Program-made: the position numbers and the translations under genes
Notes under the pieces: generated by a model
What the model was told of the DNA's origin: nothing
The model's input: only the letters and a program-made list of their open reading frames with translations
The model's database searches: none
Source: a virus
Virus record (IMG/VR): IMGVR_UViG_3300020034_000012
Coordinates: 1 to 64,000 of that record
Reading direction: 5' to 3' (one strand)
Length of the DNA stretch: 64,000 nt
Shown: positions 56,162-64,000 of the stretch, in pieces
Layout: every line of letters begins with the position of its first letter
How positions within the stretch are numbered: the stretch's first letter is position 1

Positions 56162-58971
56162 TAGACAAACTCCCGCGCGGCAGGGAAGTTCAGAGGGTAG
56201 AAGTCAAACATGTATTCACCGTCTTCCCCTGCAATCCAGCAGTAAGCAGCTTGACGTTCGGTCGCCATGATGTGCAGGTCTTCGCCGATCCCAATCAGGA
56301 AGCGCAGATCCCAGACCGCGAAGCCACGGTCCCATGGATCATCAAACTGAATCGTGACGTGCGTAACGTCAGGCTTCGCTGTGATTGTTCCCTGGGCAGT
56401 TGTAGGGGAATCCGTATCTGCCTGCACTAGCTGAACCGCATCACCCACTGCAAAGTGCTTGGCCACGTCATCGCCTGACTCGGACCACGCAACGTTGTCT
56501 CCGATGACAGGGTTGAGGTTGAGCGTGAACAAATCGCCACCATGGTCCACGCTTGCTCCAATGCGCGCAGTGGGCGCGTACCCAGCCACGCGCCCACTGT
56601 CGCGTGCAAACCAGAGCGTTAGCGTGCCCATGCCTTCAGCCGCTGGGTCTAGGTTCCAAGTGCGACCCACACAGATGGCTTTCTTACCGGTCACCCCGCG
56701 GCCACCCAGCCCATCGGGGATGAAGCGGCTGGTGACTTCAACGATGTCACCCACCAGCACGCCAAACAAAGTGAACGGAACTGCGACCGTTACGATCGCA
56801 TAATCCTGCGCTAGCGTGCGCAGATACGGTAGCGCCATCTCAACCACCAGGTCCGCTGAGATACCGTAGCGTCGCGTCTGCTTGAGGGTGAATCCTCCAA
56901 CACGGATCTCAGTCGTTCCCACTGTCGCAGGCTGCGATCGGATCTCGATTTCCTGCAGCGCACGGTTGCCACTCTTGTGCTCTGCGATGCTCTGCGTCAT
57001 GCGAACGGTGTAGTCCTGCGCTTCATCAAAGCTGTCATCGTTCGGGTCATACCCGAGACGCAACTTGGCAATGTTCACCAAGCCGTCTGCTTGCGCTTCC
57101 CACGTGGGCCAAGTGCCACTCTGCTCTTCTGCGGGCAGCAGGATCTCATCATCGGTCAGCGCCCAGTCTGCACTGCGTTGACTCGCAATGAATGGCATGG
57201 GCGCCACGTCTAGCCGTCCATCGAGCGCTAGCCGCGCCATCCATCCAGTTGCCATCAGCTCAGGTGCGAACACGTCCCGGATGCGAACCTGCTTACTGAA
57301 CTGGTAAGTGCGATGGCGCCAGTAGTTCTGAAAGGAATACGTGCGCCAGTAACCCAGCCAGTTGGTTGTATCCACGTCACGGTCAGTCAACCATGGTGTC
57401 TTGCCTAGGTTGGCTTTCGGTGACTGCTCCACCAGCGCGTTGATAAAGTCAGCCCAGTTCCCATCATCGCTGTACGTGCGCACGGGAATGATGCTTGACT
57501 CGCTCGTGATATAGAGCACGTCAGTATTGCCGATGAACTCGACGTATATCCACCGCTCAGCCTCAAGTGCGTTGATGCCAGTGATGCGCAGGTAGCGCCC
57601 CGCATCATCGCCATTCCGAACTAGCAACACATCATCAACCTGTAACCCGTCCACCTTCTCTAAGTAGACGCGGTTATTTGGCCAAGTGATCTCATCGTCC
57701 ACGCCATAGGGGCGGAACAGTTTGTAATCACGCGGTGCGTCACGATCGATCCGAAGCGTAGGCTTGCCCACCAGCGTGCGCGCTGCAGGCAACGGATAAC
57801 CCATCGGGGTGGATTGCGGGCGAAAGTCGCAATACCATTTGCCGCTGACGTCGCCCGCGTAGAAACTCATGCGGCCTTCACGAGGTGATGAACCATTCGC
57901 GTCTGGGCTGCCCTGACATCCCCGGTTAGTACAACCATCGAGCGCATCCATCACGCCCACGGTCACGTCATAGTCATCACTGCCGCCACCGGAAAACCCG
58001 AGATAGACCGTGTAACGTCCCGGGCTCGGATCGATTCGGCTGGGTCCGTTATAAGCAAAGTCCGGAGTGTTTATATCTAACAGGCCACCCGTAGCCTGGG
58101 CTGCTATCGCAGCGATCATCTCAGTAGTAACGGCGCTCGCAAACGCATCTTCTGTTTCATAGAAACCATACATGGGATTTAGGATGACAAGTCCCACGTT
58201 ACTGAAGTCGACATCAAAGCTTTCGATGCCCATGCGCAGTGGACACGCAGCGGAGTGATACACGCCGCGGACTTTGTATTCAAACTCCTCGGATGCTCCA
58301 ACGTTCTGATCAAACTGCGTAGTGATAGGGCCAAGCTCGATCTGCCATGACAGCCCATCTGAGTTCATGCGCGGTGGACGCAGCACCACACCACGCCAGA
58401 CGATCTGGCCGTCACTCTCCGGATGATCTGAGGGACCGTACGCATACAGAAACGCGTGACGTCCCTCCATCGTGGGCGGCCAGTTGTAGATGCTGACCGG
58501 GTTCTCTGACGTGAAGTCAGTGACCGCGTGTTCCTGTGGAACGCTATCCCAGTAGCCGCGCACGATGGTCGATTCGTTCGCTAGCACGCACTCACTGCCC
58601 AGATGGTAAACGCCTAACCCTAGTTCCCTGCGCGTGGTCCACGTGCTGGCCGTTGCATCCAGATCCTGCGTGAGCACGGCTACAACTTTGGGGTCACGCG
58701 TGAACCCGTTTACCGTGTCTTCATTCGCGTCAGACGGAACGATCGTAACGGTGATGCCATCGACTTCGGGCCACGCCTCGCGCAACACCACGCGTTCACT
58801 GATGCGCAGCCCATCGTATTGCAAACCCGGATAGACCTTGCGTGTACCTAGGCCAATCTGATGCGTGATGCGGGGGTCTGTGACCCACTGGTGTGGCCAC
58901 CCCTCAATCATCAAGCGGTAGGCTAAGAAGCCTGACCCACCGGTAAGCAGCTGTTCATTCCATTCGGTCAT
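56161..58971 (-). CDS. Large tail tip / hub-like protein
   Basis: At 936 residues, the longest gene in the window. It is beta-rich throughout (ITVTIVPSDANEDTVNGF, GPITTQFDQNVGASEEFEYKVR), with CTNRGCQGS in the middle and a helical section near residue 640. By order (after the tape measure and two paralogous proteins) and size it would be the tail hub or host-specificity-type protein. No catalytic motif is recognised. Confidence 0.6.
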   Translation of the reverse strand: MTEWNEQLLTGGSGFLAYRLMIEGWPHQWVTDPRITHQIGLGTRKVYPGLQYDGLRISERVVLREAWPEVDGITVTIVPSDANEDTVNGFTRDPKVVAVLTQDLDATASTWTTRRELGLGVYHLGSECVLANESTIVRGYWDSVPQEHAVTDFTSENPVSIYNWPPTMEGRHAFLYAYGPSDHPESDGQIVWRGVVLRPPRMNSDGLSWQIELGPITTQFDQNVGASEEFEYKVRGVYHSAACPLRMGIESFDVDFSNVGLVILNPMYGFYETEDAFASAVTTEMIAAIAAQATGGLLDINTPDFAYNGPSRIDPSPGRYTVYLGFSGGGSDDYDVTVGVMDALDGCTNRGCQGSPDANGSSPREGRMSFYAGDVSGKWYCDFRPQSTPMGYPLPAARTLVGKPTLRIDRDAPRDYKLFRPYGVDDEITWPNNRVYLEKVDGLQVDDVLLVRNGDDAGRYLRITGINALEAERWIYVEFIGNTDVLYITSESSIIPVRTYSDDGNWADFINALVEQSPKANLGKTPWLTDRDVDTTNWLGYWRTYSFQNYWRHRTYQFSKQVRIRDVFAPELMATGWMARLALDGRLDVAPMPFIASQRSADWALTDDEILLPAEEQSGTWPTWEAQADGLVNIAKLRLGYDPNDDSFDEAQDYTVRMTQSIAEHKSGNRALQEIEIRSQPATVGTTEIRVGGFTLKQTRRYGISADLVVEMALPYLRTLAQDYAIVTVAVPFTLFGVLVGDIVEVTSRFIPDGLGGRGVTGKKAICVGRTWNLDPAAEGMGTLTLWFARDSGRVAGYAPTARIGASVDHGGDLFTLNLNPVIGDNVAWSESGDDVAKHFAVGDAVQLVQADTDSPTTAQGTITAKPDVTHVTIQFDDPWDRGFAVWDLRFLIGIGEDLHIMATERQAAYCWIAGEDGEYMFDFYPLNFPAAREFV

Positions 58972-58974
58972 GGT

Positions 58975-59847
58975 TCACGCACTGAAAGTAGCCAGCTGCT
59001 GCACGCGGTAGCCCACGTCAAACAAAGCGTGGTCGATTTCTCCGCCCGCACGCTTGCAGTTGGTGAGATCCCACAGGCACCCATCCGGCCGAAGCTTGAA
59101 CAGGTAGTTGAACCCGTCATCAAACCCATCGAGCACAGCGAACGGCAGCACCGATCGGCAGGACTCGAATAGCAACTGGTGCGTAAACGGGTGCGTCGGG
59201 ACCGCGTCATCGCGCAGCGTCTTCTCACGCGTTTCACTTTGCTGCACGAAGTCCCGGTAGAGTGGCGTAGCTGACCGCGTCAGACCGAACTGCACACCAC
59301 CTGCGCTCATCGCGGCCGCACTGATCTTCGTGGGTTCGTAGACGTAGCCCTTCGTGTCCTCCATCGTGATGGAGGACAGCACAGGCTCAATGATGAAGTT
59401 CGGTAGACGCGTCCCTGTGACGACTTCAGCAGACCCCGTGAAGTCATCCGCGAAGCCGAACAGTCTGCGCGTATGGATGTTTGAAAAACGGATGGCCGTG
59501 AACGCATCGCTGAAGTAGCTGAAGCTGTACGTGCTGCCGTTGAACTCGCAGTAGAGCTGGCTGACGTCAGGCCAGCTTGCGTCATCACGCATGCGCGCGG
59601 TCATCGCTTCACCTAGGCCAGCGGCTGCAAGGTTACGGCCAGCGTACGGAACCGCTTCACCGTCTTCCCCTACGAACGTGTTCATTAGGTAGTGGTTGAA
59701 CACGGACACGTCCCGTGACCCGTCGAGCGTGACGTACCTAAGCGATGTGATGTCAATCGTGAAGTCGGTTGAACCAGAGCGGCTGAACGTGACGCTGCCA
59801 AGGACATGGCGCGCATCCATCACATTGAAGAAGGCTGCGTATTGCAT
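58975..59847 (-). CDS. Tail protein, paralog A
   Basis: A 290-residue protein. FTAIRFSNIHTRRLFGFADDF matches a motif in the next gene upstream (59847): ITFSNATIRRLFGFAANF. The later REKTLRDD and CRSVLPFAVLDGFDDG also align (AKTFRR and CRSSLPFAVMDGFLDG). The pair probably arose by gene duplication and forms part of the tail tip or tube end. It ends just 3 bp before the large hub-like gene. Confidence 0.65.
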   Translation of the reverse strand: MQYAAFFNVMDARHVLGSVTFSRSGSTDFTIDITSLRYVTLDGSRDVSVFNHYLMNTFVGEDGEAVPYAGRNLAAAGLGEAMTARMRDDASWPDVSQLYCEFNGSTYSFSYFSDAFTAIRFSNIHTRRLFGFADDFTGSAEVVTGTRLPNFIIEPVLSSITMEDTKGYVYEPTKISAAAMSAGGVQFGLTRSATPLYRDFVQQSETREKTLRDDAVPTHPFTHQLLFESCRSVLPFAVLDGFDDGFNYLFKLRPDGCLWDLTNCKRAGGEIDHALFDVGYRVQQLATFSA

Positions 59848-60752
59848 CAGACGATGAGCCCCTCACCCTCAAACGTCAGGCTGTCCCCGTCGATGGTCAC
59901 GCCTTCCACTCGGCCGACTGCCACCGTTTCGAACGGGACGTGAAACTGATCACGGCTGCCAGCCACAGCGGTCATTGCGTGGAAGTTTTCCGAACCGTTC
60001 TCAAAGCAGTAGGCGGTCAGCGCCCCGTCAAGGAAACCATCCATCACTGCAAACGGCAGGCTGCTTCGACAGTCCTTGTACAAGTCTTCAAACGTGTACT
60101 CAGCTGGCTCTGCGCCTGCGTAGCGTCGAAACGTTTTGGCGCGCGTTTCATATTGCTGCACCCACTTGCGGCGAAGGGGCGCCTGCGTGCGTGCGATGCT
60201 GTAGCTGCGCCCCGTCGCACTGAAGGCGACTGTGCTAATCGCGTCAGTCTCATACACTGTGCTGGCCGATGACGCGCCATCGATCGTGGGTTCGATGATG
60301 TGCGAAGGGATCTGAGTTCCCGCGATGCTGTCATCGCTGCCGCTGAAGTTTGCTGCGAAGCCGAACAGTCTGCGGATGGTTGCGTTACTGAACGTGATCG
60401 CCGTGATGCCCGTGGGATATTCGAGCGTGACCCTGCGTGTCACTGAGTTGAACCCCACGTTGATGCTGTCTGGGTCTGACCAGCCTGCGACGTCCGCAGC
60501 TGCGCGCAGCGTTACCGCTATGGCTTGGTAGAAGGTGTATTGACTGAAGGTCTTCAGCTGATTGGAGTGGCCATAGTCCATGCCACTCCAGTTGTTGGTC
60601 ACGATGTAGTTGTAATAGAACGCAACGTTCCCGTACGCATTGATGAATGCCAGCGCGCTAGGTGAAACCGCGATCGTTCCACCGCCACTCTTGGTAACGC
60701 TGATGTTACCGGTGGGCAGCAGTCGCCGATCAAAGCTTGCGAAATAGGCCAT
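59847..60752 (-). CDS. Tail protein, paralog B
   Basis: A 301-residue protein (from ATG 60752; ATG 60758 is also possible), paralogous to the 58975 gene by the shared RRLFGFA, FSGS/FTGS and CRSSLPFAVMDGFLDG segments. It follows the tape measure gene. In siphophages this position holds the distal tail proteins. No named family is recognised. Confidence 0.65.
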   Translation of the reverse strand: MAYFASFDRRLLPTGNISVTKSGGGTIAVSPSALAFINAYGNVAFYYNYIVTNNWSGMDYGHSNQLKTFSQYTFYQAIAVTLRAAADVAGWSDPDSINVGFNSVTRRVTLEYPTGITAITFSNATIRRLFGFAANFSGSDDSIAGTQIPSHIIEPTIDGASSASTVYETDAISTVAFSATGRSYSIARTQAPLRRKWVQQYETRAKTFRRYAGAEPAEYTFEDLYKDCRSSLPFAVMDGFLDGALTAYCFENGSENFHAMTAVAGSRDQFHVPFETVAVGRVEGVTIDGDSLTFEGEGLIV

Positions 60753-60761
60753 GGTCATCAG

Positions 60762-62693
60762 TCATCCGTAAACACGCATGGCCTGGCGCGTCGCTTGCTG
60801 GATGCGTGCGCCATCGACAGCTGATGGCGACAGCATCGTGGGGAAGTTGATGTTGATGATCATCGGTCCGGTGGCCGTGCTGCCGTAACGCGCTGTGTCA
60901 CCGAAGGGGTCTGCGTAGTTCGTGCGCGCTGGTTCGCCACCGCCACCGCCGCCACTCGCGCCTGCGCTTGAACCACCGGACGCGCGCGCGCCTGCCGCAC
61001 CTAGCGCTAAGCCCGCGGCGATCTCCGCTGCACCTACGCCAGCAAGCCCGGCCGCAAACGGTGCAGTGGGTGGAAAGAACGCCATGGCTGCTGCTTGGAA
61101 AAGCACGCGCGTCCCCTCTGCAACCATCTGATCACCGATGCCTTCGATGACTGAACCCAGCGCAATCTCGTGACCCTTCGCCATTTCGCTGAACAGCTTG
61201 ACCGAAGTGCTTGCGCCAATCTGCGCAACATTGGTGACTGCGTCCGTATACGCTTTGTGTTTTGTCTGCAGTGCAGCGTAGTACTTATCTAGACGTTCCT
61301 TCTCTGCTTCGGCTGCGCGCTTCCTGGTGACTTCATCTTCTTCTGCAAAGTACTCGTTTAGATCGTGGATGGCCTTCATCCGAATCATCTTGATATCGGA
61401 CTCTTTAGCTTCGGCTTCTGATTCCTTGTCTGTCACCTTCTTCTTCGATGCTGCTATCAGCGCATCGATCTGCTTCATCTTCCCCTGAGTAGTCTCGAGA
61501 CTTTCAGGGGTGCTCCACTTGTGCGCCTTCGTGTAGTCTTCGATGCCAGCAAGGCGTGCAGCTTCATCGGCTTCTGCTTGCCCGATGTCACCTTGCGCGT
61601 CCTTGGTTTTCTTATCCCCCTCCAACTTCGCCGCAGCGTCTTGTGCGCGCCTAGACATCACGCGGCTGTACGCGGACTCCGTCTCATCGAGAACTTTTGT
61701 TAGGCGCGCGTACTCTGCAAGCGCCGCCTGCACGCCAGTCTCACCACCGCCTGCACTCTCAGGACGATTGCGGATCCTGTTGAGTTGTGGCGCAGTAAAC
61801 CGCTCTGCCAAACGATGGCGGCGTGCAGCTAGGTCCGCGTTGAACTCCTGGTCTGTCGCGGTCCCGTTCGCTAACCGTGTACCAAGATCACCCTCACTCT
61901 GAAGCGCGCCCACCTTGCCAGATGCTTGGCTGCGCAAGTTGGCGATGGCGCCCACGTAATCCGCTAGAGCGCCCGTGTTTTTCTTGGTGGCTTCGGCGAG
62001 TGCATCCGCTTCTTCTTTCGCGGATGCCATGTAACTGCCTAAGCCACTGACGGCTGCAACCAAGCCAGCGCCGATCAACATCCCAGCAGGTCCACCCGCT
62101 GACCCTGCTGCCGCACCGCCTGCCGCACCACCTGCACTGGCGCCACTCAAAGCTGCACCGCCTGCTGTGCCAAGGATGCCAAGCATCTGCGACATGGCAG
62201 ACCCTGCGCCACGTAGCGCAGTGGTAACGCCCGATGTGCTTGGAGCAAGCTGGCTTAGGCTCTGACTCAGGTTACCCACCAGCGCAGCGGTCTGGCCGCT
62301 TGCTGCTTTGAGCTTATCCGTGCTGGTGAATAGCGCTGTGCTGGAGGACGAAACTTTTTCCCACGCAGATTTATTTTTGACCAGTGCATCAGTCTCTGCG
62401 TTGACCGCAGCAGCTTCCTTCTTCAGCTGCTCAATCACATTGCTTCGCTGTATCTGCGCAGACGTTTGGGCCAGCATCTTCTGCGTGCTGTCCAAGCGTG
62501 CCCATGCGTCCGCTTCCTTCTGAATCTCCCCGATGACTTGCGCGCGTTTCAGATCCTTGCTGGTGTCAGCAATCAGCTTCTGCGTCTTGAGCTGCCGCTC
62601 CATCGAAGCGGCAACCTTGTCAAACGCCTGCGCTACTTCCGCAGTGCCATCGGCTGCAACTTCAAACTGGATCTTCTTATCTGCCTCTGACAT
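60762..62693 (-). CDS. Tape measure protein
   Basis: A 643-residue protein with a helical N-terminus (AEVAQAFDKVAASMERQLKT), a long Gly/Ala-rich hydrophobic region near residues 180-215 (GGAALSGASAGGAAGGAAAG), coiled coils in the middle, and a Gly/Ser-rich C-terminal stretch. This is the usual tape measure plan. At roughly 1.5 A per residue it would set a tail of about 95 nm. The gene starts 17 bp inside the tail chaperone extension. Confidence 0.85.
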   Translation of the reverse strand: MSEADKKIQFEVAADGTAEVAQAFDKVAASMERQLKTQKLIADTSKDLKRAQVIGEIQKEADAWARLDSTQKMLAQTSAQIQRSNVIEQLKKEAAAVNAETDALVKNKSAWEKVSSSSTALFTSTDKLKAASGQTAALVGNLSQSLSQLAPSTSGVTTALRGAGSAMSQMLGILGTAGGAALSGASAGGAAGGAAAGSAGGPAGMLIGAGLVAAVSGLGSYMASAKEEADALAEATKKNTGALADYVGAIANLRSQASGKVGALQSEGDLGTRLANGTATDQEFNADLAARRHRLAERFTAPQLNRIRNRPESAGGGETGVQAALAEYARLTKVLDETESAYSRVMSRRAQDAAAKLEGDKKTKDAQGDIGQAEADEAARLAGIEDYTKAHKWSTPESLETTQGKMKQIDALIAASKKKVTDKESEAEAKESDIKMIRMKAIHDLNEYFAEEDEVTRKRAAEAEKERLDKYYAALQTKHKAYTDAVTNVAQIGASTSVKLFSEMAKGHEIALGSVIEGIGDQMVAEGTRVLFQAAAMAFFPPTAPFAAGLAGVGAAEIAAGLALGAAGARASGGSSAGASGGGGGGEPARTNYADPFGDTARYGSTATGPMIININFPTMLSPSAVDGARIQQATRQAMRVYG

Positions 62694-62976
62694 GACCGCC
62701 CCTCATAGGCAGCGGACGCACGCGCGCGCGTTCCTGCTTCTCCAGCTCCATCTGCTTGGACCACACGCGGTTAGTGACGTGGTGGTAGTGGCGGATGCCT
62801 GCGACTAGGCGCGCGCTTGGCTGCGGCAATGCAAACGCAAGCTGACCGGATTCGAAAAATGGCATGGCGTAGATCACACGCTGCACAAACGGATCACGCA
62901 GTGCACGCCACGGGCAACCGGATACGAACTGCGTACCGGTTAGTTCCTGGATGCTTGCGAAGATCCGATCGGTCAT
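62677..62976 (-). CDS. Tail chaperone extension (T-like); probable -1 frame product
   Basis: From ATG 62976 the ORF gives 99 residues (MTDRIFASIQELTG). But the same frame stays open upstream to about 63260, inside the 62994 gene, and reads sensibly there (CGGAQQREAIGALYTQPG, NGDQPIGRWNPG). A slippery TTTTTTG lies just inside the start of this open stretch. By analogy with lambda G/GT, I infer the main product is a fusion to the upstream chaperone made by -1 frameshifting. A separate start at 62976 is also possible. Confidence 0.7.
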   Translation of the reverse strand: MTDRIFASIQELTGTQFVSGCPWRALRDPFVQRVIYAMPFFESGQLAFALPQPSARLVAGIRHYHHVTNRVWSKQMELEKQERARVRPLPMRGGHVRGR

Positions 62977-62993
62977 GCCTGGGTTCCAACGTC

Positions 62994-63629
62994 CTATGGG
63001 TTGATCACCGTTGCAGTCACAGCCATACGATCGTCTGAGCGTTCTGCGGCGGTTGAGCTGGTCTTGTCTGTTCCTGCCTGGCTGGGTATAGAGGGCACCG
63101 ATGGCTTCCCTTTGCTGCGCCCCGCCGCACTTTTCTGGCTCGACTCCGCAAGGCGCAGCTCCAATGCCGTCATGGGTGCGTGTAACGAAGGCAGCAGCAG
63201 ATAGGTTGCTGCAATCCGTCGTGGCAAAAAAGAGTGTGTATAGATCACCGCACCAATCTCAGCGCGTTCCGCTGGTGAGAACAGGCGCAGGTCATCATCA
63301 TCCAAGATGATGGCGCTGGTGCGCGTGTTAATTGTGGTGGGCGCCCACGTCCCGAGTGTGACCCCGTCTAGCTGCGGCAGGTTCTCAACCTTCTCAATCC
63401 CGCAGATGAATGCGCGTCTGTATTTTTCAGACGCTGCATCGGGCGCATCGACGTACTCATCGAACAGCCCATGAGGCACTTCGCGCACGTGGTAGACGAC
63501 GGGCTTACCTGCAGGCTTGACCTTGACCAGATCGTAATCACGCGTCTTGCCGTAACGGATGCGCACATCGATGTCCATGTCTAGATCTTCATCCAGCATC
63601 GACACACACTTGAAGCGTTCTGCTCTCAT
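62994..63629 (-). CDS. Tail assembly chaperone (G-like)
   Basis: A 211-residue protein directly upstream of the tape measure gene, where siphophage tail chaperones lie. N-terminal part is beta-rich (VRIRYGKTRDYDLVKVKPAG), the middle contains AERAEIGAVIYTHSF, and the last 70 residues after the slip site are Ser/Ala-rich and disordered in this frame. The alternative -1 product (see 62677) is longer. Chaperones of this type bind the tape measure protein. Confidence 0.7.
   Translation of the reverse strand: MRAERFKCVSMLDEDLDMDIDVRIRYGKTRDYDLVKVKPAGKPVVYHVREVPHGLFDEYVDAPDAASEKYRRAFICGIEKVENLPQLDGVTLGTWAPTTINTRTSAIILDDDDLRLFSPAERAEIGAVIYTHSFLPRRIAATYLLLPSLHAPMTALELRLAESSQKSAAGRSKGKPSVPSIPSQAGTDKTSSTAAERSDDRMAVTATVINP
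63225..63231 (-). other. TTTTTTG slippery heptamer; probable -1 frameshift site
   Basis: In the chaperone frame the heptamer reads T TTT TTG, a canonical X-XXY-YYZ slip site. The -1 frame has a stop (TGA) about ten codons upstream and then is open for about 190 codons to 62677, running over the chaperone stop into the T-like ORF. That is the arrangement of known programmed frameshifts in tail chaperones. Confidence 0.7.
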
Positions 63630-63641
63630 CGCTAACCCCGA

Positions 63642-64000
63642 TCAAAAGAGATGGATGCGCAGCGCTGACTTTTGAAGCGCGCTGGTGTTCGTGTTGGTTT
63701 GCGAGTCCAGCCGCGCGTACCAGGTCACGCGCTGGCCTGCGATGCCTCCCACCGTTTCGCGCTGGAAGCCGTCCACTACCGCATGCGGAACACTGATCAT
63801 GAATCCGCCACCGGCTAGGCTTGAACCCACCTGATAAGCGAGCGCGTATGCAGTCTCGCTATCGCGGGCAGTGCGCCACACGACAGACTCATAGGGCAGC
63901 GCGAAGTTACCCGTGACTGCAGGGCCGGACGCACGCGTCCGCACCCACTGCTTGATATTGTTCACCCCGCCTGGCGTGATGTGCGGTTCGTAAACGATGT
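63642..64000 (-). CDS. Probable major tail (tube) protein, 5' end cut by window
   Basis: The frame is open from the window edge to the stop at 63642; the last 118 residues are seen. The protein is beta-rich (VTGNFALPYESVVWRTARD, AGQRVTWYARLDSQTNTNT), ends in SALRIHLF, and sits just upstream of the tail chaperone, the usual place for the major tail or tube subunit. The start near 63965 is only an internal GTG. The true start is outside the window. The family is inferred from order. Confidence 0.55.
   Translation of the reverse strand, partial: IVYEPHITPGGVNNIKQWVRTRASGPAVTGNFALPYESVVWRTARDSETAYALAYQVGSSLAGGGFMISVPHAVVDGFQRETVGGIAGQRVTWYARLDSQTNTNTSALQKSALRIHLF

Overview
The window is almost wall-to-wall coding sequence from a tailed double-stranded DNA phage. 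I see no bacterial housekeeping gene, rRNA or complete tRNA. It carries a tyrosine integrase, an intact-looking attP and a divergent repressor/Cro-like pair, so it is temperate. The host cannot be named. GC-rich codon use, the SD-like ribosome sites, the M15 endolysin, the lipoprotein signals and a tRNA-Arg(UCU)-like attP core suggest a Gram-negative bacterium, probably a proteobacterium.

Layout. Two transcription units diverge near 31.55 kb. The plus unit runs 31.6-48.29 kb: Cro-like protein, small early genes, an iron-staple PD-(D/E)XK nuclease, a recombination-associated unknown, a RecD2-type helicase split over two genes, a YfdQ-like protein, integrase plus attP at about 42.9-43.0 kb, then a 5-kb cassette of small unknown genes. 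The minus unit runs leftwards from 31.52 kb: repressor, a DUF3854/DUF927 primase-helicase, an iteron-rich origin candidate, a RuvC-like nuclease, a DNA methyltransferase, about 45 small genes mostly overlapping by 4 bp, a Maf/MptE-like protein, the small and large terminase subunits, then a Mu-type head module (portal gp29, gpF, protease gpI, capsid gpT, gp36, gpG) that runs off the left edge. The right part (64.0-48.3 kb, also minus) holds a tail tube-like fragment, tail chaperones with a probable -1 frameshift, tape measure, tail tip and fibre genes, and lysis genes that end tail-to-tail with the plus unit at 48,289/48,290. The head module cut at the left edge and the tail module cut at the right edge look like one late operon, so the molecule is probably circular or circularly permuted and slightly longer than this window.

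The phage is a mosaic: a Mu-like head, but no Mu transposase, sheath or contractile-tail genes recognised. An integrase replaces transposition and the tail order (chaperone, tape measure, tip proteins, fibre) is that of a long non-contractile tail.

The main unexplained signals are: a TTTTTTG slippery site in the tail chaperone; an attP with arm-type repeats; a GTGTAA iteron cluster; an AATGACAACG word used six times in one reading frame; 31-bp palindromes over promoters in the post-integrase cassette; a 24-bp element repeated in the head operon; a hairpin-bounded P-loop gene; a zinc-ribbon-like gene interrupted by one TGA; and a split RecD2. I found no CRISPR array, insertion sequence or recognised defence system.
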